In this document: in pieces, positions 33,613-42,135 of the stretch
Position numbering within the stretch: the first letter of the stretch is position 1
Layout: every line of letters begins with the position of its first letter
Made by a program: the position numbers and the translations under genes
Source of the DNA: DASXTC01 sp036505635
GTDB taxonomy: Bacteria; Acidobacteriota; Polarisedimenticolia; JACPZX01; DASXTC01
Direction of reading: 5' to 3'
NCBI GenBank assembly: GCA_036505635.1
Contig: DASXTC010000056.1
Coordinates: 62,001-126,000, forward strand
Length of the DNA stretch: 64,000 bases
Notes under the pieces: generated by a model
What the model was told of the DNA's origin: nothing
Database searches by the model: none
The model's input: only the letters and a program-made list of their open reading frames with translations

Positions 33613-33893
33613 TCCTCCTGTCCGGCCTGGTGCTCGCCGGCGCGACCCTCTACATCCTGGCCCCACTGCTCGGATGGGGGGTGTCGCCGGCCTTCGAGAC
33701 CGAGACCGCAGCCCGCGGCAGGCAGGAGGAGCTGCTCGCGCGACGCCGGGAGCTTCTGGGCGGGATCAAGGACCTGGACCTCGAGTTCGAGGTCGGCAAG
33801 CTGACCCGGGAGGACTACGACCAGATCCGCGAGCGTCTCTCGCAGCAGGCGGTCGAGATCTACCGCGAGCTGGACAGGTATGACCGGGCCTGA
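33609..33893 (+). CDS. Small CcmI/CycH-like membrane protein
   Basis: A 94-residue protein: one N-terminal membrane helix (residues 2-20) and a charged helical segment with RELLGGIKDLDLEFEVGKLTREDY, the recognisable N-terminal part of CcmI/CycH. The TPR-rich C-terminal apocytochrome-chaperone domain of full CcmI is missing. ATG at 33609 overlaps the ccmH stop, and the gene's last 14 nt overlap ccmA. The position between ccmH and ccmA supports a role in apocytochrome handling. Confidence 0.75.
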   Translation: MILLSGLVLAGATLYILAPLLGWGVSPAFETETAARGRQEELLARRRELLGGIKDLDLEFEVGKLTREDYDQIRERLSQQAVEIYRELDRYDRA

Positions 33894-34626
33894 GACGAGT
33901 GGCGCCCCATCCATCGCTCCCGTCGTCGTCCGCGCACTGAGCCGCCGCTACGGTCCGATGCGCGCGCTCGACGGCGTGGACCTGACGATCGAGAAGGGCG
34001 AGTTCCTGACCGTTTTCGGTCCCAATGGCGCCGGCAAAACGACGTTGCTGAAGATCCTCGCCGGGCTCGTCAAGCCGACGTCGGGGAGCCTTTCCCTCTT
34101 CGGTCTCAGCCCGCGCGAGCACCCCGACGCCGTCCGGCGCCGTCTCGGCCTGATCGCGCACGCGGGGCTGCTGTACGGCGGGCTGACGGCGCGCGACAAC
34201 CTGCGCTTCTACGCGCGCATGTACGACCTGGACTCCCCCGACCGGCGCGCCGACGCGATGCTCGACGAGGTGGGGCTTTCCGATCGGGCCGACCATCTCG
34301 TGCGGGGCTTCTCGCGCGGGATGCAGCAGCGTCTCTCGATCGCGCGCGCCCTGATTCACGATCCTGAGCTGGTCCTCCTGGACGAGCCCTACACGGGGCT
34401 CGACCAGCACGCCTCGCGCATGCTGCGCGGCATCCTCGAGCAGGTGCGGGGCGAGGGGCGCACCGTGGCGATGGTGACCCATCACCTCGAGGAAGGCCTC
34501 GAAGTCAGCACGAGGGTCGCGGTCATGGCCCGGGGCCGCCTGGCCTGGGAGTCGCCCACCGCGGCCCTCTCGCGGGATTCGCTCGAGAGGACCTACCTCG
34601 AGGTGGTCGGAGGCTCCCACCCGTGA
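33880..34626 (+). CDS. ccmA: Haem exporter ATP-binding subunit CcmA
   Basis: A 248-residue ABC ATPase: Walker A GPNGAGKTT, Q-loop region, signature FSRGMQQRLSIARAL, Walker B LVLLDEPYTGLD and the switch His in THH. With CcmB and CcmC it forms the complex that releases holo-CcmE from CcmC. ATG at 33880 lies inside the end of the CcmI-like gene; the stop overlaps the ccmB GTG start (GTGA). Confidence 0.93.
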   Translation: MTGPETSGAPSIAPVVVRALSRRYGPMRALDGVDLTIEKGEFLTVFGPNGAGKTTLLKILAGLVKPTSGSLSLFGLSPREHPDAVRRRLGLIAHAGLLYGGLTARDNLRFYARMYDLDSPDRRADAMLDEVGLSDRADHLVRGFSRGMQQRLSIARALIHDPELVLLDEPYTGLDQHASRMLRGILEQVRGEGRTVAMVTHHLEEGLEVSTRVAVMARGRLAWESPTAALSRDSLERTYLEVVGGSHP

Positions 34627-35303
34627 GGTCGCCAAAGGCGCTGGCCATCTTCAGGAAGGACCTGCGGATCGAATGGCGCAACCTCGACACGCTCCCGGCA
34701 ATGTTCTTCTTCTCGCTCCTGGTGCTGGTCATCTTCAACTTCGGGTTCGATTTCGTCAACGCCGACTTCCGGGACCTGGGGCCCGGCGTGCTGTGGGTCA
34801 CCTTCAGTTTCTCCGGCGTGCTCTCGTTCGGTCATTCCTTCGCGCTCGAGAGGGACGGCGACTGCATTCAGGGGCTGATGCTCGCGCCGATCGACCCCGG
34901 CTCCATATACCTCGGCAAGATGCTCGCCAACCTCACCTCGATGCTGATCGTCGAGGGGGTCGTGCTACCGTTGTGCGCCGTCCTGTTCAATCATGACATC
35001 TCATCGGCGGCCGGCCCTCTGGCCGTCGTGATGCTGGTCCACACGGTCGGGTTCGCCGCGGTCGGCACGCTCTTCGGCGCCATGACCGCGCGCACGCGGC
35101 GGGGAGACGTGCTGCTTCCCATCCTGCTGTTCTCCCTGTCGGTACCTGTGATGATCTCGGCGGTCAAGTGCACCGGCGCGGTGCTGGCCGGCGGTCCGCT
35201 CTTCGCCGGGCTGACCCGGGCCTGGGTGACGATGGCGGCCGTCTTCGACGCCATCATCGTCACGGCGGGCTTTCTCACGTTCGAATACGTCATCGAGGAG
35301 TGA
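34623..35303 (+). CDS. ccmB: Haem exporter membrane subunit CcmB
   Basis: A 226-residue six-helix permease of the CcmB family, recognised from FRKDLRIEWRNLDTLPAM at the N-terminus, the FSGVLSFGHSFALERDGD loop, and the TARTRRGDVLLPILLFSLSVPV segment. It is the membrane partner of CcmA. The GTG start overlaps the ccmA stop. CcmC begins 7 nt downstream. Confidence 0.92.
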   Translation: MRSPKALAIFRKDLRIEWRNLDTLPAMFFFSLLVLVIFNFGFDFVNADFRDLGPGVLWVTFSFSGVLSFGHSFALERDGDCIQGLMLAPIDPGSIYLGKMLANLTSMLIVEGVVLPLCAVLFNHDISSAAGPLAVVMLVHTVGFAAVGTLFGAMTARTRRGDVLLPILLFSLSVPVMISAVKCTGAVLAGGPLFAGLTRAWVTMAAVFDAIIVTAGFLTFEYVIEE

Positions 35304-35309
35304 CCTCGC

Positions 35310-36020
35310 ATGAGTACCTCGTCCTGGTCCCCCGTGGCCAGCGCCATCCAGCCGGCGCTGACGATCGTGACCGCGGGCCTCGCGATCGCGACGCTGTACG
35401 GCGCGTTCTTTCACGCCGCGCGCGAGAAGGTCATGGGTGACATCCAGCGCATCTTCTATTTCCATGCGCCGGCCGGCATCGTCTGCTTTCTGGCTTTCAC
35501 CGTCACCTTCGCCGCCAGCATCGGATACCTCGCGACTCGAAAGAAGATCTGGGACATCGTGGCTCACGCCTCCACCGAGATCGGCCTTCTCTTCACGAGC
35601 GTCGTGCTGCTGACGGGACCGTTGTGGGCCCGGCCGGTCTGGGGGGTCTACTGGACCTGGGAGGCGCGGCTCACCACGACGCTGATCCTCTGGCTGATCT
35701 ACATGGGGTACCTTCTCGTGAGGAGGTACACCGACGATCCCGATCAGCAGGCGCGCTTCGCGGCGGTGGTGGGGATCGTGGGATTCATCGATGTGCCGAT
35801 CGTCTACTGGTCGATCAAGTTCTGGCGAGGCCTCCATCCGCTGGTGCTGAAGGCATCAGGCGGAGAGGGCCTCGACGACACCATGAAGCCGGTCTTCATG
35901 GGAGGGATCATGACCTACCTGGCGCTCTACGCGTGTCTGATGGCGATCCGGGTCCCGCTGGGCCGGGCGGAGGATGACCTGAAGTCGTTCCGACATCTCG
36001 AGGAGGAATCCCATGGATGA
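35310..36020 (+). CDS. ccmC: Haem-handling protein CcmC
   Basis: A 236-residue six-helix protein with the WWD motif in WGVYWTWEARLTTTLILWL. The flanking His residues expected to ligate haem are seen in IFYFHAPAG and later in the periplasmic loop. CcmC loads haem onto CcmE. It starts 7 nt after ccmB; its final 8 nt overlap the small ccmD gene. Confidence 0.93.
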   Translation: MSTSSWSPVASAIQPALTIVTAGLAIATLYGAFFHAAREKVMGDIQRIFYFHAPAGIVCFLAFTVTFAASIGYLATRKKIWDIVAHASTEIGLLFTSVVLLTGPLWARPVWGVYWTWEARLTTTLILWLIYMGYLLVRRYTDDPDQQARFAAVVGIVGFIDVPIVYWSIKFWRGLHPLVLKASGGEGLDDTMKPVFMGGIMTYLALYACLMAIRVPLGRAEDDLKSFRHLEEESHG

Positions 36021-36171
36021 AGCACAGAAGTTCCAGTATTTGTTCTGGGCCTACAATATCATCTGGATCCTGTTCGCCGGCTACCTCCTGATGCTCGGGG
36101 TCCGCCTGCGCCGCGTCCATCGCCAGATCGCCCGGTTGAGAGGTTCGATGGGCAAGGAGGAACGGACATGA
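36013..36171 (+). CDS. ccmD: Small haem-export complex protein CcmD
   Basis: A 52-residue protein too short for most gene finders: an acidic start (MDEAQKFQYLFWAYN), one membrane helix (about residues 12-30) and a basic tail with RLRRVHRQIARL, exactly the CcmD plan. AGGAGG lies six nt before the ATG. It sits directly after ccmC, as is usual, and its stop overlaps the next gene (ATGA at 36168-36171). CcmD helps CcmABC release holo-CcmE. Confidence 0.85.
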   Translation: MDEAQKFQYLFWAYNIIWILFAGYLLMLGVRLRRVHRQIARLRGSMGKEERT

Positions 36172-36569
36172 GGACGTGGGGAGCCGTTGCCGCCGTCCTC
36201 GCGGCGCTCGCGGGGCTCGCGGCCTTCGCCTTCATGCCGGAGGGCGCCCCGGTCGCCGGCGCGGGGCAGACGCAGACGATCAAGGGGGAGTTGGTGGATC
36301 TTCGTTGCTTCCTGACGGCGGGCAAGCAGGGGCCCGAGCACGCCAAGTGCGCGATGATCTGCGCCAAGGACAGTCTGCCTGTGGGGCTCCTGACCGCGGA
36401 AGGCAAGCTCTACGCGCTGGTCGTCCAGCCCGCCGGATTTGGCGACTACATGGCGCTGCAGGCGGAAGTGGCCGGCGTCGTGCGCGGCGAGATGATCGTG
36501 CCCGACTCGGTCAAGGCGCTCAGGGACGGCAAGTGGGAAGAGATCAAGCTGCCCGAGCAGATGATGTGA
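36168..36569 (+). CDS. Exported cysteine-containing protein of unknown function
   Basis: A 133-residue exported protein with signal peptide (1-32). The mature part begins with an OB-like strand (IKGELVDLRCFLTAG), then EHAKCAMICAKDSLPVGLL, so three Cys and one His are grouped as a possible metal or haem site, followed by beta strands. Similar unnamed proteins accompany cytochrome genes in other Acidobacteriota-like genomes, as I recall; no named domain was recognised. It is coupled to ccmD by ATGA and followed by a cytochrome c gene. Confidence 0.7.
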   Translation: MRTWGAVAAVLAALAGLAAFAFMPEGAPVAGAGQTQTIKGELVDLRCFLTAGKQGPEHAKCAMICAKDSLPVGLLTAEGKLYALVVQPAGFGDYMALQAEVAGVVRGEMIVPDSVKALRDGKWEEIKLPEQMM

Positions 36570-36583
36570 GGGGAGGTCGCGGG

Positions 36584-37039
36584 ATGTCGACTCGCCTTCG
36601 TGGGTTCGCCCTGGTCGCGGCCGCCGCGTTGATGGCCGCTCAGGCCGTCAGGACCGCCCCGACCGCCGGTGCTCCATCCTCCCCATGGGTCGCTCCCCCA
36701 TCGGAGAAGAGCGTGAAGAACCCCGTACCGGCCACCGCCGAGTCGCTGGCGCGCGGCAGCCAGCTCTACGCGAAGCACTGCCTGGCCTGCCATGGCGAAA
36801 CGGGGGAAGGCAACGGGGCGGTGGCGCGGCGGCTCGGCTTCAGGGCGGGCGATCTCACCGAGACGCGGAGCATGGGCGGCCAGACCGACGGGGAGATCTT
36901 CTGGAAGATCGCCACGGGCCGCGACCCCATGCCCTCGTTCAGAAAGGACAAGGGGCTCACCGACGCGCAGATCTGGGATCTCGTCAACCACGTCCGCACC
37001 CTGGCGCGCCCGGCGCCGGTCGCACCCGCCGGCAGGTAG
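36584..37039 (+). CDS. Monohaem cytochrome c
   Basis: A 151-residue exported class I cytochrome c. Signal peptide (1-25), a Pro/Ala-rich stretch, then the haem-binding CLACH near residue 66, and the distal Met in DPMPSFRK near 109. It ends with the ILDLVNHVRTL-type helix (IWDLVNHVRTL). It is the obvious client of the ccm operon it follows. ATG at 36584 has GGGGAGG upstream. Its redox partner is unknown; no oxidase is in the window. Confidence 0.9.
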   Translation: MSTRLRGFALVAAAALMAAQAVRTAPTAGAPSSPWVAPPSEKSVKNPVPATAESLARGSQLYAKHCLACHGETGEGNGAVARRLGFRAGDLTETRSMGGQTDGEIFWKIATGRDPMPSFRKDKGLTDAQIWDLVNHVRTLARPAPVAPAGR

Positions 37040-37048
37040 CCCTCACCG

Positions 37049-38764
37049 ATGACGCCCCGAACCCTCCTCGCCCTCATGGCCCTGCCGGCGGCCGCGCTCT
37101 TCGCGCCCCCCCTTCCGGCCGCCTCGCGGCCCGCCGTCCGCGCGCGCCACGCGATGGTGGTGGCAGCTGAGCCGATCGCCGTGGCCGAGGGGGTCCGGGT
37201 TCTGGGAGAAGGAGGCAACGCGGTGGACGCCGCGGTCACGATCGCCTTCGCGCTGGCGGTCACCCACCCGCAATCGGGCAACATAGGAGGGGGCGGGTTC
37301 ATGCTGATCCGCGAGCCTTCCGGGGAGAGCACCTTCATCGATTATCGTGAAACGGCCCCGGCGGCGGCGTCACGCGACATGTTCCTCGATCCCAACGGGG
37401 AGCCCGACTCCGACGCCAGCCTCCACACCTACCGCGCCGCGGGGGTGCCGGGGAGCGTCGCGGGCCTCACTCTCGCGCTGCGGCGGCACGGGACAATCCC
37501 GCTCGCGCGCGCGCTGGCCCCGGCGATCCGACTGGCGCGCAAGGGGTTCACGGTGAGCCGCGGCCTGGAGCGGGAGCTGGCCGCGGAGAAGAAGGCCCTC
37601 ACCCGTTATCCCGCCTCCAGGGCAATCTTTTTCAAACAGGGGGAGCCTCTCGCCGAGGGGGACCTGCTGGTCCAGGAGAATCTCGCGCGCACACTCGAGG
37701 CGGTGGCCAGGGAGGGCGCCGCCGGTTTCTATGAAGGCCGCGTGGCCCGGGCGCTGGCGGCCGGGATGGCGGCCCACGGGGGGCTCATCACGCAGGATGA
37801 CCTCGCCGGTTACAAGCCGATCGTCCGGCCTGCGCTGGCCGGGGCGTATCGCGACTGCGAGATCCTGTCGGCGCCTCCTTCCAGCTCAGGCGGCGTGGCG
37901 TTGCTGGAGATCCTCCACATGCTCGAGCCGTTTGACCTGAAGGCGCTCGGGCACAATTCCTCCGCCTACGTCCATCTCGTCTCCGAGGCGATGAAGCGAG
38001 CCTATGCGGACCGCTCGCGCTGGCTGGGCGACCCCGATTTCTTCGAGATCCCGCTCGCCGGACTCCTTTCGCGCGACTACGCGGTCTCCCTGATGAAGAG
38101 CTTCGACTCGCAGCACGCGACCCCCGCCGCCGGCGCGGGTCCGGGTGATCCGGTCCCGTTCGACAAGCCCGCGACGAATCATTTCTCCGTGGTGGACGCC
38201 TCCGGCATGGCGGTCGCCAACACCTTCACCCTGAATGGTTCATTCGGGTGCGGGGCGGTGGCCGAGGGGCTTGGCTTCCTGCTGAACAACGAGATGGATG
38301 ATTTCAGCGCCAAGCCGGGGGCGCCGAACATGTACGGCCTGGTGGGAGCCGAGGCGAACAGCATCGCCCCGCGCAAGCGGATGCTCTCCTCGATGACGCC
38401 GACAATCCTCGTCAGGCGGGACGCCTCGGGCCGGGCGCGCCCGTTTATGGTGCTGGGCAGCCCGGGGGGCGCGACGATCATCAGCTCGGTCCTGCAGGTG
38501 ATACTCGACGTGGTGGACTTCGACATGGAGCTCCAGGCAGCGGTGGACGCGCCGCGCTTCCATCACCAGTGGAAGCCCGATTGGATCTCCCTGGATCGCG
38601 GCGGCTTCCCCGCCGACGTGCTCGAGGCGCTGCGGAGACGCGGCCACGAGGTGGTCGAGCGCGAGTACCGCGGGGAAGTTCAGGCTATCCTCCTGGACGG
38701 CGACGGGGGATGGCTGCGCGGGGCTTCGGATGCGCGCGGCTACGGGCTCGCCATGGGGAACTGA
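37049..38764 (+). CDS. ggt: Gamma-glutamyltransferase
   Basis: A 571-residue N-terminal nucleophile hydrolase precursor with a signal peptide (1-25). The large-subunit mark is GGNAVDAAV and GNIGGGGFM. Autocleavage would occur before the Thr of ATNHFSVVD (near residue 375), which becomes the nucleophile; oxyanion residues follow in SSMTPTIL and GSPGGATI. It degrades glutathione and gamma-glutamyl peptides in the periplasm. The start is 9 nt after the cytochrome stop; the LOG-like gene follows 7 nt after its stop. Confidence 0.93.
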   Translation: MTPRTLLALMALPAAALFAPPLPAASRPAVRARHAMVVAAEPIAVAEGVRVLGEGGNAVDAAVTIAFALAVTHPQSGNIGGGGFMLIREPSGESTFIDYRETAPAAASRDMFLDPNGEPDSDASLHTYRAAGVPGSVAGLTLALRRHGTIPLARALAPAIRLARKGFTVSRGLERELAAEKKALTRYPASRAIFFKQGEPLAEGDLLVQENLARTLEAVAREGAAGFYEGRVARALAAGMAAHGGLITQDDLAGYKPIVRPALAGAYRDCEILSAPPSSSGGVALLEILHMLEPFDLKALGHNSSAYVHLVSEAMKRAYADRSRWLGDPDFFEIPLAGLLSRDYAVSLMKSFDSQHATPAAGAGPGDPVPFDKPATNHFSVVDASGMAVANTFTLNGSFGCGAVAEGLGFLLNNEMDDFSAKPGAPNMYGLVGAEANSIAPRKRMLSSMTPTILVRRDASGRARPFMVLGSPGGATIISSVLQVILDVVDFDMELQAAVDAPRFHHQWKPDWISLDRGGFPADVLEALRRRGHEVVEREYRGEVQAILLDGDGGWLRGASDARGYGLAMGN

Positions 38765-38771
38765 GACCGCG

Positions 38772-39323
38772 ATGACGGACGAACCTCGGGAGCCCGCGGT
38801 GGCCGTCTTCGGCTCGTCGGAACCGACCGAGTCGGAGCCCGACTACGCGATGGCCCGGCGCGTGGGCGAGCTGCTCGCCAGTGAGGGGTACACGGTCGTC
38901 ACCGGGGGGTACGGCGGCATCATGGAGGCCGCGAGCCGCGGCGCGCGCGAGGCGGGAGGCCGGGCCCTCGGCATCACCGCGCGCGCGCTGACTTCGATGC
39001 GCGCCGGGCCGAACCCGTATCTGACCCGGCACATCGAGGCCGAGGGGCTCTTCGACAGGACACGCGCGTTGATAGACCGCAGCCTCGGTTATATAATCCT
39101 GCCCGGCAAAGCCGGAACTCTCGCGGAATTGAGCTTTCTCTGGGCCCTGGACAGGGCGCGCCTCCTGGGGAAACGCCCCATCGTGCTTCTGGGCGAACCT
39201 TGGCGCCGTTTCCTCACCCAGGTCATCGCCCTGGAAATGCTGGACCCCGGCCAGCTCGAGATCACTCACCTCGCCACCACGCCCGAGGAAGCGGTGGCCG
39301 TGTTGCTCAAAAAGATTCGATAA
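38772..39323 (+). CDS. LOG / TIGR00725-like Rossmann protein
   Basis: A 183-residue SLOG-superfamily protein: VAVFGSS, GGYGGIMEAASRGA and the second phosphate loop PGKAGTLAELSFLW. The usual PGGxGT reads PGKAGT, so one conserved Gly is a Lys; phosphoribohydrolase (LOG) activity is uncertain. Proteins of this type cleave nucleoside monophosphates or act as nucleotide sensors. ATG at 38772 is 7 nt after the ggt stop. A strong promoter-like sequence lies inside the gene. Confidence 0.8.
   Translation: MTDEPREPAVAVFGSSEPTESEPDYAMARRVGELLASEGYTVVTGGYGGIMEAASRGAREAGGRALGITARALTSMRAGPNPYLTRHIEAEGLFDRTRALIDRSLGYIILPGKAGTLAELSFLWALDRARLLGKRPIVLLGEPWRRFLTQVIALEMLDPGQLEITHLATTPEEAVAVLLKKIR
39069..39097 (+). 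promoter_or_regulatory. Promoter-like sequence inside the LOG-like gene, ahead of lepB
   Basis: TTGATA (39069-39074, 5/6) and TATAAT (39092-39097, 6/6) are separated by 17 nt. It would start transcription near 39104, about 260 nt upstream of lepB. Being inside coding sequence it may be fortuitous, though such a match is rare in DNA this GC-rich. Confidence 0.4.
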
Positions 39324-39365
39324 GGACGAGCCGGGAGCCGGCGGCAAGTCCGGCTCAGGGGAGAG

Positions 39366-40166
39366 ATGCACGTGGAAGAGATCCTGGCGGCCCCGTCACT
39401 GGAGGTGATCCCGCTCGCGCGGGACGTGCCCAAGGGGATCGTTCGCGATTACTTCGAGACCATCGTCATCTGCGTCATCTTCGTGATCTTCGCGCGCGCA
39501 TTCGTCTTCCAGCAGTCGAAGATCCCCACGGGATCCATGATCCCGACGCTGCTGATCGGCGACTACATCATGGTCAACAAGTTCATCTACGCGCCCACGT
39601 CCTCCTCCCTGGAGAGGAGCCTCCTGCCGGTGCGGGAGATCCGCCGCGGCGACATCATCGTCTTCAAGTTTCCCGAGGAGCCCGAGAAGGATTACATCAA
39701 GAGGGTCATCGGCCTGCCGGGCGAGTTCGTCGAGATCAAGAACAAGACCGTGTACATTAACGGCGTGCCTCTCGAGGAGCCGTACAAGATCCACGAGACC
39801 GATCTGAACCCCGACTCGTGGGCAAAGATCAAGGAGGGCGAGGCGCCCCTGTCGGCCGCCCAGCCGGCGCAACGCCGGTGGGTCTACCGCGAGCACGACT
39901 TCGACTTCAACCAGCTCTTGATCCCGGAGGACAGCTACTTCTGCATGGGCGACAACCGGGACAACTCCAAGGACAGCCGCTCGTGGGGCACCGTCCCCCG
40001 AGCCAACATCAAGGGCAAGGCGTTCATCATCTGGTGGTCATTCTCCGGTGAGGAGGGGGACTACGTGAGGACGTCGGTCTTCGACCGGGTCAGGAGCATC
40101 GGCAACAAGCTCGCGCATTTCCTCTCCAAATCGCGCTACCGGCGCTGTCTGCGCTTCATCACCTGA
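39366..40166 (+). CDS. lepB: Signal peptidase I
   Basis: A 266-residue type I signal peptidase anchored by one N-terminal helix (about residues 29-47). The catalytic Ser is in IPTGSMIPTL, the general-base Lys in YIKRVIGLPG; the later box GDNRDNSKDSRSWG is also intact. It removes Sec and Tat signal peptides at the periplasmic face, serving the many exported proteins encoded nearby. The ATG at 39366 has GGGGAG upstream. A possible internal promoter lies in the preceding gene. Confidence 0.95.
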   Translation: MHVEEILAAPSLEVIPLARDVPKGIVRDYFETIVICVIFVIFARAFVFQQSKIPTGSMIPTLLIGDYIMVNKFIYAPTSSSLERSLLPVREIRRGDIIVFKFPEEPEKDYIKRVIGLPGEFVEIKNKTVYINGVPLEEPYKIHETDLNPDSWAKIKEGEAPLSAAQPAQRRWVYREHDFDFNQLLIPEDSYFCMGDNRDNSKDSRSWGTVPRANIKGKAFIIWWSFSGEEGDYVRTSVFDRVRSIGNKLAHFLSKSRYRRCLRFIT

Positions 40167-40201
40167 GACCTTCCAGCCTCCGCGGCGCCAGAGGGACGGA
40201 C

Positions 40202-40390
40202 ATGGCCGCCATCGTCAAGGACGTGACCCTTATGCACCGGCTCCAGAAGAGCGTCGAGCCGGTGGAGGTTCGCCTGTCGGCCAGGGATCAGGTCCGGATC
40301 CTGAGGGAATGGGAGAGCCACTATCTGATCAAGACTCCCGACGGCAAGGTCTTCAACATTCGCAAGGAATACGTGGACCCGGCGGGGTGA
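40202..40390 (+). CDS. Small conserved-looking protein of unknown function
   Basis: A 62-residue soluble protein with a regular beta pattern in its second half (RILREWESHYLIKTPDGKVF), suggestive of a small barrel. No family was recognised. GAGGGACGG precedes the ATG. It follows lepB by 36 nt and its 3' end overlaps the convergent nadB gene by 38 nt. Confidence 0.55.
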   Translation: MAAIVKDVTLMHRLQKSVEPVEVRLSARDQVRILREWESHYLIKTPDGKVFNIRKEYVDPAG

Positions 40391-41981
40391 TCTCGATGAT
40401 CGACGAGCGTCCGAAACGCTCGTGGTCGTGCACGGGATAGTCGGACCTGAAGTGGGCGCCGCGGCTCTCGCGTCTGGCCAGCGCGCACCGCGCGACCAGC
40501 CAGGCCACCGTGGCCATGTTGCATGCCTCCAGCCCGGCCCGTGAGGGGGCCGCAGCGGGCTCCATCGAGTCGAGCAGGGAGCCCAGCGCCTCCATCGCGC
40601 TCTCGATCCCCGCGGCCTCCCGGACAATCCCGAGGTTGGTCCACGCCGTATTTTTCACCATGCCCGCGATCTCCAGCGCGCGCCTCGGGCCGCAGCTTCG
40701 GGCCCCGGCCAGCGGCGGCGCGACGGGGCCCGGCGGCACGGCCAAACGGCGGCCGAGGGCGGACTCCTCCATGGCCGTCTGTCCCGCGCGCGCGCCGAAG
40801 ACGAGCCCCTCGAGCAGCGAGTTGCTCGCGAGACGGTTGGCCCCGTGCACTCCGCTGCAGGCGACCTCTCCCGCGGCGAAGAGCCCCGGCAGCGTCGACC
40901 GCCCCCGCAGGTCCGTCACCACCCCTCCCATGAGATAGTGGGCTGCCGGCGCCACCGGCACCCTGTCCCGCGTCATGTCGATGCCGTGCTTCAGGCAGGT
41001 GGCGTGGATCCGGGGGAAGCGTCGCTGCAGAAAGCCGCCGTCCAGGTGGGTCAGATCCAGAAGCACGTGATCGGAGCCGGTCCGGCCCATCTCCATGAAG
41101 ATCCCCCGCGCGACGACGTCGCGCGGCGCCAGCTCGCCCCTCGGATCGGCCTCCCGCATGAAGAGACGTCCGTCGAGGCCCCGCAGCAGCCCTCCTTCTC
41201 CGCGGAGGGCCTCCGAAAGCAGGAAGCGCGGGGCCCCCGTCAGATGCAGCGAGGTCGGATGGAACTGCATAAACTCCATGTCTCTCAGCCGCGCGCCGGC
41301 CCGCCAGGCGATCGCGATGCCGTCGCCGGTGGCCTGCGGAGGGTTGGTCGTCTCGCGGAAGATCTGCCCCGCGCCGCCGGTCGCCAGCACCACGCAGCCC
41401 GCCTCGATCGGGCGCATGAGCCCGGATCTCTCGTCGAGCACCTGAAGGCCGAGGCAGGCTCCTTCCCCTAGGATCAGGTCCACCGAGAAGGTGTGGGGCA
41501 GGAAGGTGACGGTCTCGAGTGTGGCGGCCTTGCGCCAGAGGGCCCTGAGGATCTCGCGCCCGGTGGAGTCGCCGTGCGCGTGGAGGATGCGGTTTGCGCT
41601 GTGCGCCGCCTCGCGGGTGAATGCGAGCTTCGTCCCCTCGCGGTCGAAGCGGGCCCCCCACTCGATGAGCTGGGTGATGTAGTGGGGACCCTCCCCCACC
41701 AACGCGGAGACGGCCGCCTCGTCGCACAGGCCGTCACCGGCGGCCAGGGTGTCGCTGTAGTGCAGGCCGACCTGGTCCTCGTCCGACAAGGCGACGGCCA
41801 CGCCCCCCTGCGCCAGGTCCGTGCTGCTGTCGGTGGCGGAGTCCTTGGCGAGAAGGGCGACCCCCAGACCCCCTTCGGCCGCCTCGATGGCGGCGCGCAG
41901 ACCCGCCACGCCGCTGCCGACCACGATGACGTCGTAGCGCTCAGGGGCCGACGCCACCTCGGCGGTTTTCATCATACTCAC
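40353..41981 (-). CDS. nadB: L-aspartate oxidase
   Basis: A 542-residue FAD enzyme of the succinate dehydrogenase/fumarate reductase flavoprotein family. FAD motifs are VVGSGVAGLRAAI and STDLAQGGVAVA; active-site Arg/His regions are FMQFHPTSLH, ALRGEGG and the loop HYLMGGVVTD; GVHGANRLASNSLLEGLVFG is typical of NadB. It oxidises aspartate to iminoaspartate for NAD synthesis. nadA and nadC are not in the window. Starts are GTG at 41981 with GGAG 5 nt upstream, or the tandem ATGs at 41972-41975. Confidence 0.92.
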   Translation of the reverse strand: MSMMKTAEVASAPERYDVIVVGSGVAGLRAAIEAAEGGLGVALLAKDSATDSSTDLAQGGVAVALSDEDQVGLHYSDTLAAGDGLCDEAAVSALVGEGPHYITQLIEWGARFDREGTKLAFTREAAHSANRILHAHGDSTGREILRALWRKAATLETVTFLPHTFSVDLILGEGACLGLQVLDERSGLMRPIEAGCVVLATGGAGQIFRETTNPPQATGDGIAIAWRAGARLRDMEFMQFHPTSLHLTGAPRFLLSEALRGEGGLLRGLDGRLFMREADPRGELAPRDVVARGIFMEMGRTGSDHVLLDLTHLDGGFLQRRFPRIHATCLKHGIDMTRDRVPVAPAAHYLMGGVVTDLRGRSTLPGLFAAGEVACSGVHGANRLASNSLLEGLVFGARAGQTAMEESALGRRLAVPPGPVAPPLAGARSCGPRRALEIAGMVKNTAWTNLGIVREAAGIESAMEALGSLLDSMEPAAAPSRAGLEACNMATVAWLVARCALARRESRGAHFRSDYPVHDHERFGRSSIIEITPPGPRIPCEC

Positions 41982-42048
41982 CGGCGCTCCGACCGGCTCG
42001 GCATGCCGGGGCGCGAGTATATCACGCAGTCGGGCATGGCCGGCTCCG

Positions 42049-42078
42049 TTGACAGGCCCGGCGGGGCCCTCGTATAAT
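42049..42078 (+). promoter_or_regulatory. Near-consensus sigma-70 promoter of the PATAN/TPR operon
   Basis: TTGACA (42049-42054) and TATAAT (42073-42078) are both perfect matches, spaced 18 nt. Transcription would begin near 42085, about 50 nt before the ATG at 42136. This is the strongest promoter seen in the window and argues for constitutive expression of the three genes that follow. Confidence 0.82.
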
Positions 42079-42135
42079 CGGGTCGCCTCGCGTCACCCAT
42101 GGTCCCGGCCCGTTCACCTATTTGAGTCGGTGGCC

